From: Acidobacteriota bacterium
GTDB taxonomy: Bacteria; Acidobacteriota; Thermoanaerobaculia; Multivoradales; JBCCEF01
NCBI GenBank assembly: GCA_039030395.1
Contig: JBCCEF010000017.1
Span: 1 to 64,000, forward strand
Length of the DNA stretch: 64,000 bases
Reading direction: 5' to 3'
A model generated the notes under the pieces. The model had not been told where the DNA came from. It ran no database searches and was given only the letters and a program-made list of their open reading frames with translations. Positions 1-7,609 of this stretch are shown here, in pieces (within the stretch, counting starts at the first letter, position 1; every line of letters starts with the position of its first letter). Both the position numbers and the translations under genes were made by a program.

Positions 1-506
1 CATGCAGGACGTGGCGGGGCGCCTGTCGAACCGCGTGCAGCTCACCACGGACGGCCACCGGCCCTACCTAGAGGCGGTCGAGGATGCCTTCGGCGCGGAT
101 GTGGACTACGCCATGCTCCAGAAGCTCTACGGGAGCGATCCGCAAGCCGAGAAGCGGTACAGCCCGGCGAAGTGCAAGGGCGCTACCGTCAACGTCGTGC
201 AGGGCGATCCGGAGCCCTGCCACGTCTCTACGTCCTACGTGGAGCGGTCCAATCTGACGATGCGGATGAGCATGCGGCGCTTCACGCGGCTGACCAACGC
301 CTTCTCCAAGAAAGTCGAGAACCACGCCGCAGCGATTGAGCTGCACTTCATGGTCTACAACTTCATGCGGCCCCATGGCTCGCTCAAGACCGAGACGGAC
401 AACAAGGTCACGCCCGCGATGGCGGCAGGAATCGCCCGCCGGCCCTGGACTCTAGAGCAGGTGGTAGGGCTCCTGGATCCAAAAAGTTGAAACTGAGCCA
501 CTACCC
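1..506 (+). mobile_element. IS1-family insertion sequence, right-hand part
   Basis: The window opens inside a transposase gene. About 15 nt after its stop, at roughly 483-506, lies a sequence whose reverse complement begins GGTAGTGGCTCAG. This resembles the terminal repeats of IS1-type elements (GGTAATGACTCC in IS1). The left end lies outside the window, so target duplications cannot be checked. The element ends about 15 nt before the -35 box of the amino-acid operon promoter. Confidence 0.7.
2..490 (+). CDS. IS1-family transposase, C-terminal part
   Basis: This is the C-terminal 162 residues of a DDE-type transposase; the N-terminus lies upstream of the window, so the ATG at base 2 is probably internal. 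Recognisable IS1-family blocks are TTDGHRPYLEAV near the start (first catalytic Asp), YVERSNLTMRMSMRRFTRLT in the middle, and HFMVYNFMRPHGSL near the end. The glutamate in the YVERSN segment is the likely third catalytic acid. The frame is intact to its TGA, so this part is not visibly decayed. Whether the full element is active cannot be judged without the left end. Confidence 0.8.
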   Translation: MQDVAGRLSNRVQLTTDGHRPYLEAVEDAFGADVDYAMLQKLYGSDPQAEKRYSPAKCKGATVNVVQGDPEPCHVSTSYVERSNLTMRMSMRRFTRLTNAFSKKVENHAAAIELHFMVYNFMRPHGSLKTETDNKVTPAMAAGIARRPWTLEQVVGLLDPKS

Positions 507-520
507 GGCCGGTGTCCAGG

Positions 521-550
521 TTGACAGCCGTGCGCGGTCTGCTCTACGCT
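521..550 (+). promoter_or_regulatory. Candidate sigma-70 promoter of the aro-his-trp operon
   Basis: A perfect TTGACA (521-526) is followed after 18 nt by TACGCT (545-550), a weak but acceptable -10. A start near 557 would give a leader transcript of about 250 nt before aroDE. It is the only good promoter-like pair between the insertion sequence and the leader ORF. Seen in sequence; promoter activity is inferred. Confidence 0.5.
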
Positions 551-605
551 CCGTGGGCGGCGGAATGACCGCCTCGAACGCTGATTGAGCTAGACCGACC
601 AAGCC

Positions 606-707
606 ATGATCCGCACCGCCTCCGCTCCGCGTACTTCGACTCCGGCCCCCGATTTCTCGATTGCGGCCGCGTGGTGGCGTGGCGTGCATCATCACGGCAA
701 CCGTTAG
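606..707 (+). CDS. Leader peptide of the aro-his-trp operon (WW and HHH codons)
   Basis: This 33-codon ORF runs from ATG 606 to TAG 705-707. It encodes two adjacent tryptophans (residues 23-24, TGG TGG at 672-677) and three adjacent histidines (residues 28-30, CAT CAT CAC at 687-695), and stops three codons later. A hairpin begins 4 nt after the stop, and an intrinsic terminator lies 65 nt downstream, ahead of structural genes for His and Trp synthesis. The WWR segment recalls E. coli TrpL, and the His run recalls HisL-type leaders. No Shine-Dalgarno is visible before ATG 606. The in-frame GTG 684 would give a peptide with only the His codons. The in-frame stop at 591-593 rules out a longer ORF. 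Confidence 0.75.
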   Translation: MIRTASAPRTSTPAPDFSIAAAWWRGVHHHGNR

Positions 708-771
708 GCCGGACCCTCGGGTCCCGGCCGCTACGAGCCCGGGACGCGAGCATTCGGCGATTCAGTGCCAG
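663..771 (+). promoter_or_regulatory. Attenuator region: mutually exclusive RNA pairings
   Basis: Several short perfect pairings share bases: GCGGCCG 663-669 with CGGCCGC 725-731; GGACCC 711-716 with GGGTCC 719-724; GTCCCGG 721-727 with CCGGGAC 739-745; and CCCGGGA 738-744 with TCCCGGG 780-786, which reaches into the terminator loop. The 663-669 segment lies directly before the Trp codons, so a ribosome stalled there would mask it and free 725-731. This is the layout expected of translation-coupled attenuation. Which pairings form, and which one acts as antiterminator, is not settled by eye. Confidence 0.55.
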
Positions 772-801
772 AACCTCCTTCCCGGGCGAAGGAGGTTTTT
801 T
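772..801 (+). terminator. Intrinsic terminator ahead of aroDE (attenuator terminator)
   Basis: A perfect 10-bp stem AACCTCCTTC (772-781) / GAAGGAGGTT (788-797) closes a 6-nt loop and runs into a T tract (796-801). It lies between the leader ORF and the first structural gene, so it can only be a conditional terminator if the operon is expressed from the upstream promoter. Confidence 0.85.
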
Positions 802-808
802 CGTTTTG
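791..808 (+). promoter_or_regulatory. aroDE ribosome binding site inside the terminator stem
   Basis: GGAGG at 791-795 lies 10 nt before the TTG at 806 and forms part of the 3' arm of the terminator hairpin. If the hairpin forms without terminating, this site is hidden. The same structure could therefore gate translation as well as transcription. Confidence 0.6.
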
Positions 809-2341
809 GGTAGTTCGACGCCATCGGATCGCGCTGTGCTGGTCGCCACTCTGGCGAGTCGCGGCGCGGTGGAGACGCTGCGGCAGGGCGCCGCGTGCGA
901 CGCCGATCCCAGCGCCGATGGGCTGGCCGACTTCATCGAAGTGCGCGGCGATCTGGTGGGGGATCTCTCGCCGGCGGATTTGCCCGGCGATCGATTCCTC
1001 TACACCCTGCGCAGCCGCACCGAGGGCGGCCGCGGCGAAACGGTGCCGCGGGAACGGCGGGAGCGCCTCGCGGCGGCCCTCGCCGCCGGCTACGAGTTGG
1101 TCGACCTCGAAGGCGAGCGCGATCTGACGCCGGAGACGCTGGAGGCGATTCCGGCCGACCGGCGTCTGATCTCCTGGCACGGCCGGGCGCGCGACCTGGC
1201 GGATCTGAAACAGCGCTTCGCCGCCCTGGCGGAGACCCCGGCTCGCTTCTACAAGCTGATCCCCGAGGTGAAGCGGCCCGTCCAGGCGCTGTGGTCGCTG
1301 CAGCTCCTGGCCTCCCTCGAACGGCGGGACGTCCTCTGCTTCAGCGGCGGCCCGGAGGGCCTGTGGACCCGGCCGCTGGCGCCACGCTTGGGCGCGCCCT
1401 GGGTGTTTGGCGCCGCCAGCGAAGACGCGGCCGGCGCACCGGGGCAGCCGACCATCGCCCGCCTGCGGGCGGACTTCGGGCTGCCGGCGCTGCCGCCGGT
1501 CGAGGCGATCTTCGGGGTGATCGGCAACCCGGTCACCCACTCGCTCTCCCCGCGGCTGCACAACGGTGCCTACCGCGCCTTCGAATTACCGTACCTTTAC
1601 CTGCCCTTCCAGACGGAGCGTTTCGGCGACTTCTGGCTGGAGGTGGCGGAGAGCAGCATCCCCGCGGCTCTGGGAATGCCGCTCCGGGGGTTGAGCGTGA
1701 CGGCGCCCTTCAAGCGCTCGGCGCTGGCCGTCTCCGGCGTCGCCAGCCCGCTGTGCGAATCGCTGCGGGTGGCCAATACGCTGACCCTGCGAGACGGCGT
1801 GTGGGAGGCCGAATCGACGGATCCGGAAGGGGTGCTGGATCCTCTGGAGGAGAGCGGGGTGGCCCTTGCCGACGCCGATGCGGCGGTAGTGGGAGCCGGC
1901 GGCGCCGGGCGCGCGGCGGCCTTCGCCCTGGCCCGCGCCGGCGCCCGGGTGGTGATCTTCAATCGCGGCGAGGAGCGCGGCCGCCGGGCCGGCGAGGTGC
2001 TCGGCCTGCCCTTCCGTCCCCTGGCCGACCTGCGGCCGGAGAACTTCGACATCCTGGTACAGGCGACTTCCCTCGGCCGCTCGGCCGACGATCCGCTGGT
2101 GATCGACCCTGAGCGCCTGCGGCACGGCGCCGCGCTGGTGGACCTGGTGTACGGCGCCGAGGCGACGCCGCTGGTGCGGGCGGCTCGCGAGCGCGGGGTG
2201 ATCGCCATCGACGGGCGCGAAGTGCTGTTGTTTCAGGCGTTGGCCCAGTTCCGGGCGATGATCGGCCGCGAGCTGCCGCCGGCCCTTGGCCGGGACTTCT
2301 TGGGGCTCAAAGTGATCGACCTGCGCGGGGAGGGAAGGTGA
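806..2341 (+). CDS. aroDE: Bifunctional 3-dehydroquinate dehydratase (type I) / shikimate dehydrogenase
   Basis: A fusion of two shikimate-pathway enzymes that converts 3-dehydroquinate to 3-dehydroshikimate and then, with NADPH, to shikimate. Residues about 10-225 form a type I dehydratase, with EVRGDL as substrate motif and the likely Schiff-base lysine near 150 (FYKLIPEV). Residues about 235-505 form an AroE domain, with HSLSP near 245, the catalytic lysine in VTAPFK near 302, a GAGGAGRA dinucleotide loop near 363, and a C-terminal LFQALAQF helix. TTG 806 was chosen because it follows a GGAGG and begins just before the first beta strand; an in-frame GTG at 671 would lie inside the leader. 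It is the first structural gene of the His/Trp operon and overlaps hisZ by 4 nt. Confidence 0.88.
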   Translation: MGSSTPSDRAVLVATLASRGAVETLRQGAACDADPSADGLADFIEVRGDLVGDLSPADLPGDRFLYTLRSRTEGGRGETVPRERRERLAAALAAGYELVDLEGERDLTPETLEAIPADRRLISWHGRARDLADLKQRFAALAETPARFYKLIPEVKRPVQALWSLQLLASLERRDVLCFSGGPEGLWTRPLAPRLGAPWVFGAASEDAAGAPGQPTIARLRADFGLPALPPVEAIFGVIGNPVTHSLSPRLHNGAYRAFELPYLYLPFQTERFGDFWLEVAESSIPAALGMPLRGLSVTAPFKRSALAVSGVASPLCESLRVANTLTLRDGVWEAESTDPEGVLDPLEESGVALADADAAVVGAGGAGRAAAFALARAGARVVIFNRGEERGRRAGEVLGLPFRPLADLRPENFDILVQATSLGRSADDPLVIDPERLRHGAALVDLVYGAEATPLVRAARERGVIAIDGREVLLFQALAQFRAMIGRELPPALGRDFLGLKVIDLRGEGR

Positions 2342-3309
2342 GGATCTCCGCCGCCCTGCCGCCGGGGGTCACGGCGCTGTTGTTCGATGCCGCGGCCCGC
2401 CGGCGGCGGATCGAGGGCCGCTGCCTGGAGCGGCTGGAAGAAGCCGGCTTCTCGGAGGTGATCCTGCCGATTCTCGATTACCTGGAGCCCTACGAACCGA
2501 TCCTGACCGAAGCCACCCGCGGCGAGCTGTACCGGTTCATTGGTCGCGACGGCGACCAGCTCGCCATCCGTTCGGATTTCACTCCCATGCTGGCGCGTCT
2601 GCTGGCGCCACGGCTGGCGGCCCTCGATGGACCGCTGCGTCTCTACTACCGTGGCGATGTGGTGCGCTACGGCGACATCGGTCGCGAGCGCGAGCAGTAC
2701 CACCTGGGGGCGGAACTCCTCGGCGTGCCCGGCGAGGCGGGCGAGGTGGAGATGCTGCGGCTGTTCCTCGCCCTCGCATCGGAAGTGGAAGCGCCGCGGG
2801 TGGTGCTCGGCTTTGCCGGCGCCCTGGACGAGCTGCTGCGCCGGGTGCTGAAAGAAACGCCGGAAGAGGCCGAGCGGAGGTCCGTCGAGGAATTGCTCCA
2901 TGCCCTGCGCCGCCGGGAGCGGCGGCCGCTGCGGTTGGCTCACCGCTCGCTGCTGGAGATCGCCGAACACGGCGTGCCGGCGGATCCGGCGACCCTCGGA
3001 ACGCCGGCGGCGGAGCGCCTGGCGGCCCTGGCGGAGCTGGTCGAGGAGCTGCACGGAGAGTTTCCGGCGGTGTCCTTCGAGATCGATTTCGCCGAGTTCG
3101 CCCACCACACCCTCGATGCGGATCTGGAGGACGGGGTGCGCGACCGGACCTATTACGACGGCCTGGTGTTCCGCGTCTACGCCGCCGGCAGCGGTCGGTC
3201 CTGCGGCTCCGGCGGCCGCTACGATCGCCTGTTTCGCGGCCTCGGCGCTGAGGTGCCGGCGGTGGGCTTCTCCTTCGGTCTCGATCGGCTGGCGGAGGCT
3301 TTGCCGTGA
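2338..3309 (+). CDS. hisZ: ATP phosphoribosyltransferase regulatory subunit HisZ
   Basis: A histidyl-tRNA synthetase-like protein without tRNA-charging function. It pairs with short HisG to form an active, histidine-sensitive ATP phosphoribosyltransferase. Its 323 residues carry class II synthetase-type motifs: RSDFTPMLARLL near 80, YYRGDVVRYGD near 105, and the C-terminal GGRYDRLFRGLG followed by GFSFGLDRL. The anticodon-binding domain of true HisRS is absent, as expected for HisZ. GTG 2338 overlaps the aroDE stop (GTGA). The adjacent hisG of the short type supports the call. Confidence 0.9.
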   Translation: MRISAALPPGVTALLFDAAARRRRIEGRCLERLEEAGFSEVILPILDYLEPYEPILTEATRGELYRFIGRDGDQLAIRSDFTPMLARLLAPRLAALDGPLRLYYRGDVVRYGDIGREREQYHLGAELLGVPGEAGEVEMLRLFLALASEVEAPRVVLGFAGALDELLRRVLKETPEEAERRSVEELLHALRRRERRPLRLAHRSLLEIAEHGVPADPATLGTPAAERLAALAELVEELHGEFPAVSFEIDFAEFAHHTLDADLEDGVRDRTYYDGLVFRVYAAGSGRSCGSGGRYDRLFRGLGAEVPAVGFSFGLDRLAEALP

Positions 3310-3944
3310 ATCGTCCGCTGATTCGGCTGGCGCTGCCCAAGGGGCGGGCGCAGAAGGTGGTGCTGGCGGCGTTGGCGGCCGGCGGCGGCGCCTTTGCGGG
3401 GCTCGATCCGCAGGACCGTCGCTTGCGGGTGACGCTGCCGGAGGAGGGTCTCGAGCTGCTTTTCCTCAAAGGGTGGGACGTGCCGCGCTACGTCGAGAAC
3501 GGCGTCGCCGACGCGGGCTTCGTGGGCAGCGACGTGCTCGACGAGCACGGCTGCGACCTGCTGGTGCCGCTGCGCCTCAAGGAGGGCCGCTGCCGCATCT
3601 CGCTGGTGGGCTTCCCGGGCACCCTGCCGGCCGCCGGCGGCCAGGTGCGGTTGGCGACAAAGTACCCGGCGACCGCCCGCCGGGTGGTGGCCAAGCGCCC
3701 CTGGGGCGCCGAGGTGCTGGAACTCTCCGGCTCCATCGAGCTGGCGCCGATTCTCGGCCTGGCGGATCTCGCCCTGGACATCGTGGAAACCGGTCGCACC
3801 CTCAAAGACAACGGCCTGGTGGAACTCGAACCGGTGGCGGAGGTGAGGCCTTGCCTGGTGGTCAACCGGTCGTCTTTTCTCGCCCACCGGTTTCGCATCA
3901 ACGATCTGGCGGACCGTCTCGAATCGGCGGGGGTGGCGGCGTGA
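3306..3944 (+). CDS. hisG: ATP phosphoribosyltransferase catalytic subunit, short form
   Basis: Catalyses the first step of histidine synthesis, joining ATP and PRPP. At 212 residues it is the short form (HisGS), lacking the C-terminal regulatory domain of long HisG, and so depends on HisZ encoded just upstream. The N-terminal IRLALPKGRAQK and the PRPP-binding segment ELAPILGLADLALDIVETG (about residues 145-165) are clear. The GTG start overlaps the hisZ stop (GTGA), and its own stop overlaps the hisD start. Feedback control probably works through the HisG-HisZ complex in addition to the leader attenuator. Confidence 0.93.
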   Translation: MNRPLIRLALPKGRAQKVVLAALAAGGGAFAGLDPQDRRLRVTLPEEGLELLFLKGWDVPRYVENGVADAGFVGSDVLDEHGCDLLVPLRLKEGRCRISLVGFPGTLPAAGGQVRLATKYPATARRVVAKRPWGAEVLELSGSIELAPILGLADLALDIVETGRTLKDNGLVELEPVAEVRPCLVVNRSSFLAHRFRINDLADRLESAGVAA

Positions 3945-5272
3945 GCGCGAAGAAGCCGCTCAAAGTGGTGCGCGCCGATTCCGGCCGCGGCCGTCGGGCC
4001 TTGGCGAAGCTCTTCGGCCGCCAGCGGCAGGTGCTCGACCCCAAGGTGGTGCGCGGCGCCCGCAAGCTGGTGGCGGCGGTGCGCGACAAGGGGGATCCGG
4101 CCCTCCTCGAGGCGGTGCGTCGGCTGGATCGAGTCGCGGTGAAGTCGGCCTCCGAATTGCGGCTGCCGGTGCCGGTTTTGAAGGAGGAGAGGGCCGGCCT
4201 GCCGGCGGGTTTTGCCGGGGCTCTGGAGCGGGCGATCGGCGCGGTGGAGGCGTACCACGCCAAGCAGGTGCGCGAGGCCGAAAAAAGACAGAGTATCGAC
4301 CAGCGCAACGGGGTGGTGGTGGAGTCCCATCGGCGTCCCCTGCGGCGGGTGGGGGTGTACGTGCCCGGTGGACTGGCGGCCTACCCCTCGACGGTGGTGA
4401 TGACGGTGGTGCCGGCGCGCGCCGCCGGGGTGCGGGAGATCGCCGTGACCACTCCTCCGGCCGCCTTCGGCGGCAACACCGCCCTGCGCTACACCCTGGC
4501 GCACCTGGGAGTGGAGGAGATCTGGGGCATCGGCGGCGCCCAGGCGGTGGCGGCCTTTGCCTACGGCACCGAGACGGTGCCGCGGGTGGACAAGATCGTC
4601 GGCCCCGGCAACGCCTGGGTGACGGCGGCCAAGCGCGAGGTGGTGGGCGATGTGGGCATCGACGGCCTGGCCGGTCCCTCGGAGGTGGTGGTGGTGGCGA
4701 GCGACGGAGCCGACCCGGCCGTGATTGCGGCCGATCTGCTGGCCCAAGCGGAGCACGACGAGCGGGCGGCGGCGGTGCTCCTCACCCCCCGCCGCCGTTT
4801 CGCCCGGCAGGTGGCGGACGAGGTGAGCCGTCAGCTTCTTGCTCTCTCCACCGCCGCGACGGCGGCCAAGTCCCTGGCGGCCTTCGGCCTGGCGGCGGTG
4901 GTGGAGAACCTGGAAGAAGCGGTGGCCCTAGCGGAGGATCTCGCGCCGGAGCACCTGCAGCTCGTAGGAACCGAGGCCGAGGCGCTGGCCGACCGCTTCG
5001 AGCGCGCCGGCGCGGTCTTTGTCGGCGCCGCCACGCCGGAAGTGTTCGGCGACTACGTCGCCGGGCCGAGCCACGTGCTGCCCACCGGCGGCAGCGCGCG
5101 GTTCGCTTCGGGCCTGGGGGTGGAGGACTTCGTGCGCCGCGGCCATACGGTGCGCTTCTCGGCCGAGGCGGCATCGCGCTGGGCGGCCGCCGCCGCCACC
5201 CTCGCCGATGCCGAAGGCCTGCCGGCCCACGCGGCAGCGGCGCGCAAGCGCTTGGCAGGGGAGCGGTCTTGA
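3941..5272 (+). CDS. hisD: Histidinol dehydrogenase
   Basis: Catalyses the last two oxidations of the pathway, L-histidinol to L-histidine, using NAD and zinc. It has 443 residues, normal for the family. The zinc and active-site segments are visible: LAQAEHDERA near 269, APEHLQL near 336, GDYVAGPSHVLPTGG near 370 and EDFVRRGHTV near 400. The open frame continues far upstream, but GTG 3941 overlaps the hisG stop (GTGA) and precedes the first family-like residues, so it is taken as the start. The product is soluble and cytoplasmic. Confidence 0.93.
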   Translation: MSAKKPLKVVRADSGRGRRALAKLFGRQRQVLDPKVVRGARKLVAAVRDKGDPALLEAVRRLDRVAVKSASELRLPVPVLKEERAGLPAGFAGALERAIGAVEAYHAKQVREAEKRQSIDQRNGVVVESHRRPLRRVGVYVPGGLAAYPSTVVMTVVPARAAGVREIAVTTPPAAFGGNTALRYTLAHLGVEEIWGIGGAQAVAAFAYGTETVPRVDKIVGPGNAWVTAAKREVVGDVGIDGLAGPSEVVVVASDGADPAVIAADLLAQAEHDERAAAVLLTPRRRFARQVADEVSRQLLALSTAATAAKSLAAFGLAAVVENLEEAVALAEDLAPEHLQLVGTEAEALADRFERAGAVFVGAATPEVFGDYVAGPSHVLPTGGSARFASGLGVEDFVRRGHTVRFSAEAASRWAAAAATLADAEGLPAHAAAARKRLAGERS

Positions 5273-6372
5273 GCGGGTTCCCGGACATCGGAGCGACGCT
5301 CGATGCGGTGCGTCCGGAGGTGCGCTCCCTCTCCGCCTACCACCTGGAGATCGAGCCTTGCCGCTTCAAGCTCGACCAGAACGAGATGCCCTGGGATCTC
5401 CCCCGTCGGATCAAGGAAGAGATCGCCCGGCGGCTGCTGGAGCAGCCTTTCGCCCACTATCCAGATTTCCACGGCGATGCCCTGCGGCGCGACCTCGGGG
5501 CGTACCACGACTGGCCGTGGCAAGGGGTGCTGGTGGGCAACGGCTCGAACGAGCTGCTGCGGGCGACCCTCGAAACCTTCGCCGCGCCGGGAAGCGAAGT
5601 GCTCGGTACGCTGCCGACCTTCACTCTCTATCGGCCCTTCGCCCTAGCCTCCGGGGCGCGTTTGCGCACGGTGGGGCCGGCTCCGGACCTACGGCTCCCG
5701 ATCGCTGAGCTGGCGGCGGAGATCGAGCGCGATCCCACCCGGCCGGTGGTGCTGTGTTCACCGAACAATCCCACCGGCGACGCGGTGGCCCCGGAGGTGC
5801 TCGCCCGGGAGATCCTCGACCGCCTGGAGGCGCCGCTGCTCTTGGACAATGCCTACGGCGAGTTCACCGCTCACGACTACCGGCCGCTGCTGGGGCGCTA
5901 CCCCAACCTGGTGATCTTCCGCACCTTTTCGAAGGCCTGGTCCCTGGGGGGGCTGCGGGTGGGCTACCTGCTGGCCCGGCCGGAGCTGGTGGCCGAGCTG
6001 ATCAAACTCAAGCTGCCCTACAACCTGGGCCGCTGCGGCATCGAGGCGGGCCGGGCGGTGCTCGCCGAGCCGGCAGCGATGGAGCGCCGGGTGCGGCTGC
6101 TCAACGGCCGGCGAGAGCCCTGGCGGGCGATGCTGAAGCGCCACGGCATTCCCACCCTGGCGTCCGAAACGAATTTCTTCCTCGCCCGCTGCGGCGGGCG
6201 CGCACCGGCGATCCACGCCGGCCTGGCGGCCCGCGGCATCCGGGTGCGGGATGTCGGCGGCTATCCGGGCTTGGCCGGCTGCCTGCGTTTTTCGGTGGGC
6301 AGCGGACCGGCCCTGCGGGCGGTGGACGAAGCCTTGACCGACATGAAGCTCCAGGAAACGGAGATGCGATGA
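5269..6372 (+). CDS. hisC: Histidinol-phosphate aminotransferase
   Basis: A PLP enzyme of fold type I that converts imidazole-acetol phosphate and glutamate to histidinol phosphate. It has 367 residues. The family blocks LDQNEMPWD near 35, SPNNPTGD near 163 and TFSKAWSLGGLRVGYL near 220 (PLP lysine) are present. Histidinol-phosphate aminotransferases often also accept aromatic keto acids, which could matter in an operon that includes aroDE and trp. The TTG start overlaps the hisD stop (TTGA). Confidence 0.92.
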   Translation: MSGFPDIGATLDAVRPEVRSLSAYHLEIEPCRFKLDQNEMPWDLPRRIKEEIARRLLEQPFAHYPDFHGDALRRDLGAYHDWPWQGVLVGNGSNELLRATLETFAAPGSEVLGTLPTFTLYRPFALASGARLRTVGPAPDLRLPIAELAAEIERDPTRPVVLCSPNNPTGDAVAPEVLAREILDRLEAPLLLDNAYGEFTAHDYRPLLGRYPNLVIFRTFSKAWSLGGLRVGYLLARPELVAELIKLKLPYNLGRCGIEAGRAVLAEPAAMERRVRLLNGRREPWRAMLKRHGIPTLASETNFFLARCGGRAPAIHAGLAARGIRVRDVGGYPGLAGCLRFSVGSGPALRAVDEALTDMKLQETEMR

Positions 6373-6968
6373 GCGAGCGCGAAGCGACCTTCGAGCGGGT
6401 GACCGGCGAGACCCGCATCCGCCTGACGCTGAATCTGGACGGCGGCGGCCGGCGGATCTCCGTGCCGGACGGATTCTTCGGCCACATGCTCGACGCCCTG
6501 GCCACCCACGGCGGCTTCGGCCTCGACGTCGAGGCGCAGGGCGACACGGAGATCGACCTCCACCACACGGTGGAGGATGTCGGCCTGGCTTTGGGCGAGG
6601 CCTTCGCCGTGGCGCTGGGCGACCGCCAGGGAGTGGTGCGCTTCGCCCACGCCTATGCGCCCCTCGACGAGGCGTTGAGCCGGGCGGTGGTGGATCTCTC
6701 GGGGCGGGGCTTCTTCGTCTACAGCGAGGCGCAGGAGCTGGCCGGCCAGTGGGTGACGCGGGATTTCCCGCTCACCCTGGTGGCGGATTTCTTCCAGGCC
6801 TTCGCCGATCGCGGCCGCCTCACCCTGCACCTCGATCTACTCGCCGGCCGCAACGGCCACCACGCCGCCGAGTCGGCCTTCAAGGCGGCGTCGGTGGCGC
6901 TGCGCGCGGCGGTGGTCCGACGGCCCGGCGAGGGGGTGCCGTCCACCAAGGGGACGCTGACCGAATGA
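6369..6968 (+). CDS. hisB: Imidazoleglycerol-phosphate dehydratase
   Basis: Dehydrates imidazole glycerol phosphate. It has 199 residues, so it is the single-function form without the histidinol-phosphate phosphatase domain of enterobacterial HisB. Metal-binding signatures are DLHHTVEDVG near 64 and NGHHAAESAFKA near 160, plus HMLDALATHGGFGL near 40. ATG 6369 overlaps the hisC stop (ATGA). No hisN-type phosphatase gene occurs in the operon, so that step must be encoded elsewhere or done by a promiscuous phosphatase. Confidence 0.93.
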   Translation: MSEREATFERVTGETRIRLTLNLDGGGRRISVPDGFFGHMLDALATHGGFGLDVEAQGDTEIDLHHTVEDVGLALGEAFAVALGDRQGVVRFAHAYAPLDEALSRAVVDLSGRGFFVYSEAQELAGQWVTRDFPLTLVADFFQAFADRGRLTLHLDLLAGRNGHHAAESAFKAASVALRAAVVRRPGEGVPSTKGTLTE

Positions 6969-7609
6969 CCGCCGTCGAAAAAAAAGCCGTCGTGCTCGAC
7001 GTCGCGGTGGGAAACCTCGGCAACGTGATCCGTGCCCTACGGGCGGTGGGAGCGACGCCGGCGGTCTCCCGGGATTCGGCGGCGGTGGCCGCGGCGCGCT
7101 GCCTGGTGCTGCCCGGCGTGGGCGCCTTCGGGCCGCCGCGGGAGGCCTTGCGCGGTGACCTGGAGAGTGCCCTGCGGATGGCCCTGGAGCGAGGCGCCTG
7201 GTTGTTCGGCATCTGCGTCGGCTTTCAGATCCTGTTCGAAGCCGGCGAGGAATTTGGCGAAACGGACGGCCTGGGTCTGCTCCCCGGTCGGGTGCGCCGG
7301 CTGCCGGACGACGTGCCCTTGCCGCACATCGGCTGGAATCGCCTGCATCGCACGGCCTCGAAGGGAAACCCGCTCGCGGGACTGCTCGCCGGCGTACCGG
7401 ACGGCTCCAGCGTGTACTACGTCCACAGCTTTGCGCCGGAGGGAGGCGACCCCGCCGATCTCCTGGCGGAAACGCCCCACGGCCGTTTGTTTCCTGCGAT
7501 GGCCGGCCGGGGTCGGGTGGCCGGCGCGCAGTTCCATCCGGAGAAGAGCGGCTCGGTGGGTCTACGCATCCTGCGCAATTTCACGGAGATGGCCCATGCC
7601 GCCCCTTGA
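6965..7609 (+). CDS. hisH: Imidazole glycerol phosphate synthase, glutaminase subunit HisH
   Basis: A class I glutamine amidotransferase that feeds ammonia to HisF. It has 214 residues. Visible are the N-terminal VLDVAVGNLGNV, the nucleophile elbow GICVGFQILFE near 86 (Cys), and GAQFHPEKSG near 186 carrying the His-Glu pair. ATG 6965 overlaps the hisB stop. Its 3' end overlaps hisA by 14 nt. The partner hisF lies one gene further on, an order (H-A-F) common in bacteria. Confidence 0.93.
   Translation: MTAVEKKAVVLDVAVGNLGNVIRALRAVGATPAVSRDSAAVAAARCLVLPGVGAFGPPREALRGDLESALRMALERGAWLFGICVGFQILFEAGEEFGETDGLGLLPGRVRRLPDDVPLPHIGWNRLHRTASKGNPLAGLLAGVPDGSSVYYVHSFAPEGGDPADLLAETPHGRLFPAMAGRGRVAGAQFHPEKSGSVGLRILRNFTEMAHAAP

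Noticed and set aside
671-805. Extension of aroDE upstream to GTG 671
   Set aside because: It would run through the leader ORF, the hairpins and the intrinsic terminator, and adds an Arg-rich stretch unlike any dehydratase. TTG 806 has a proper ribosome site.
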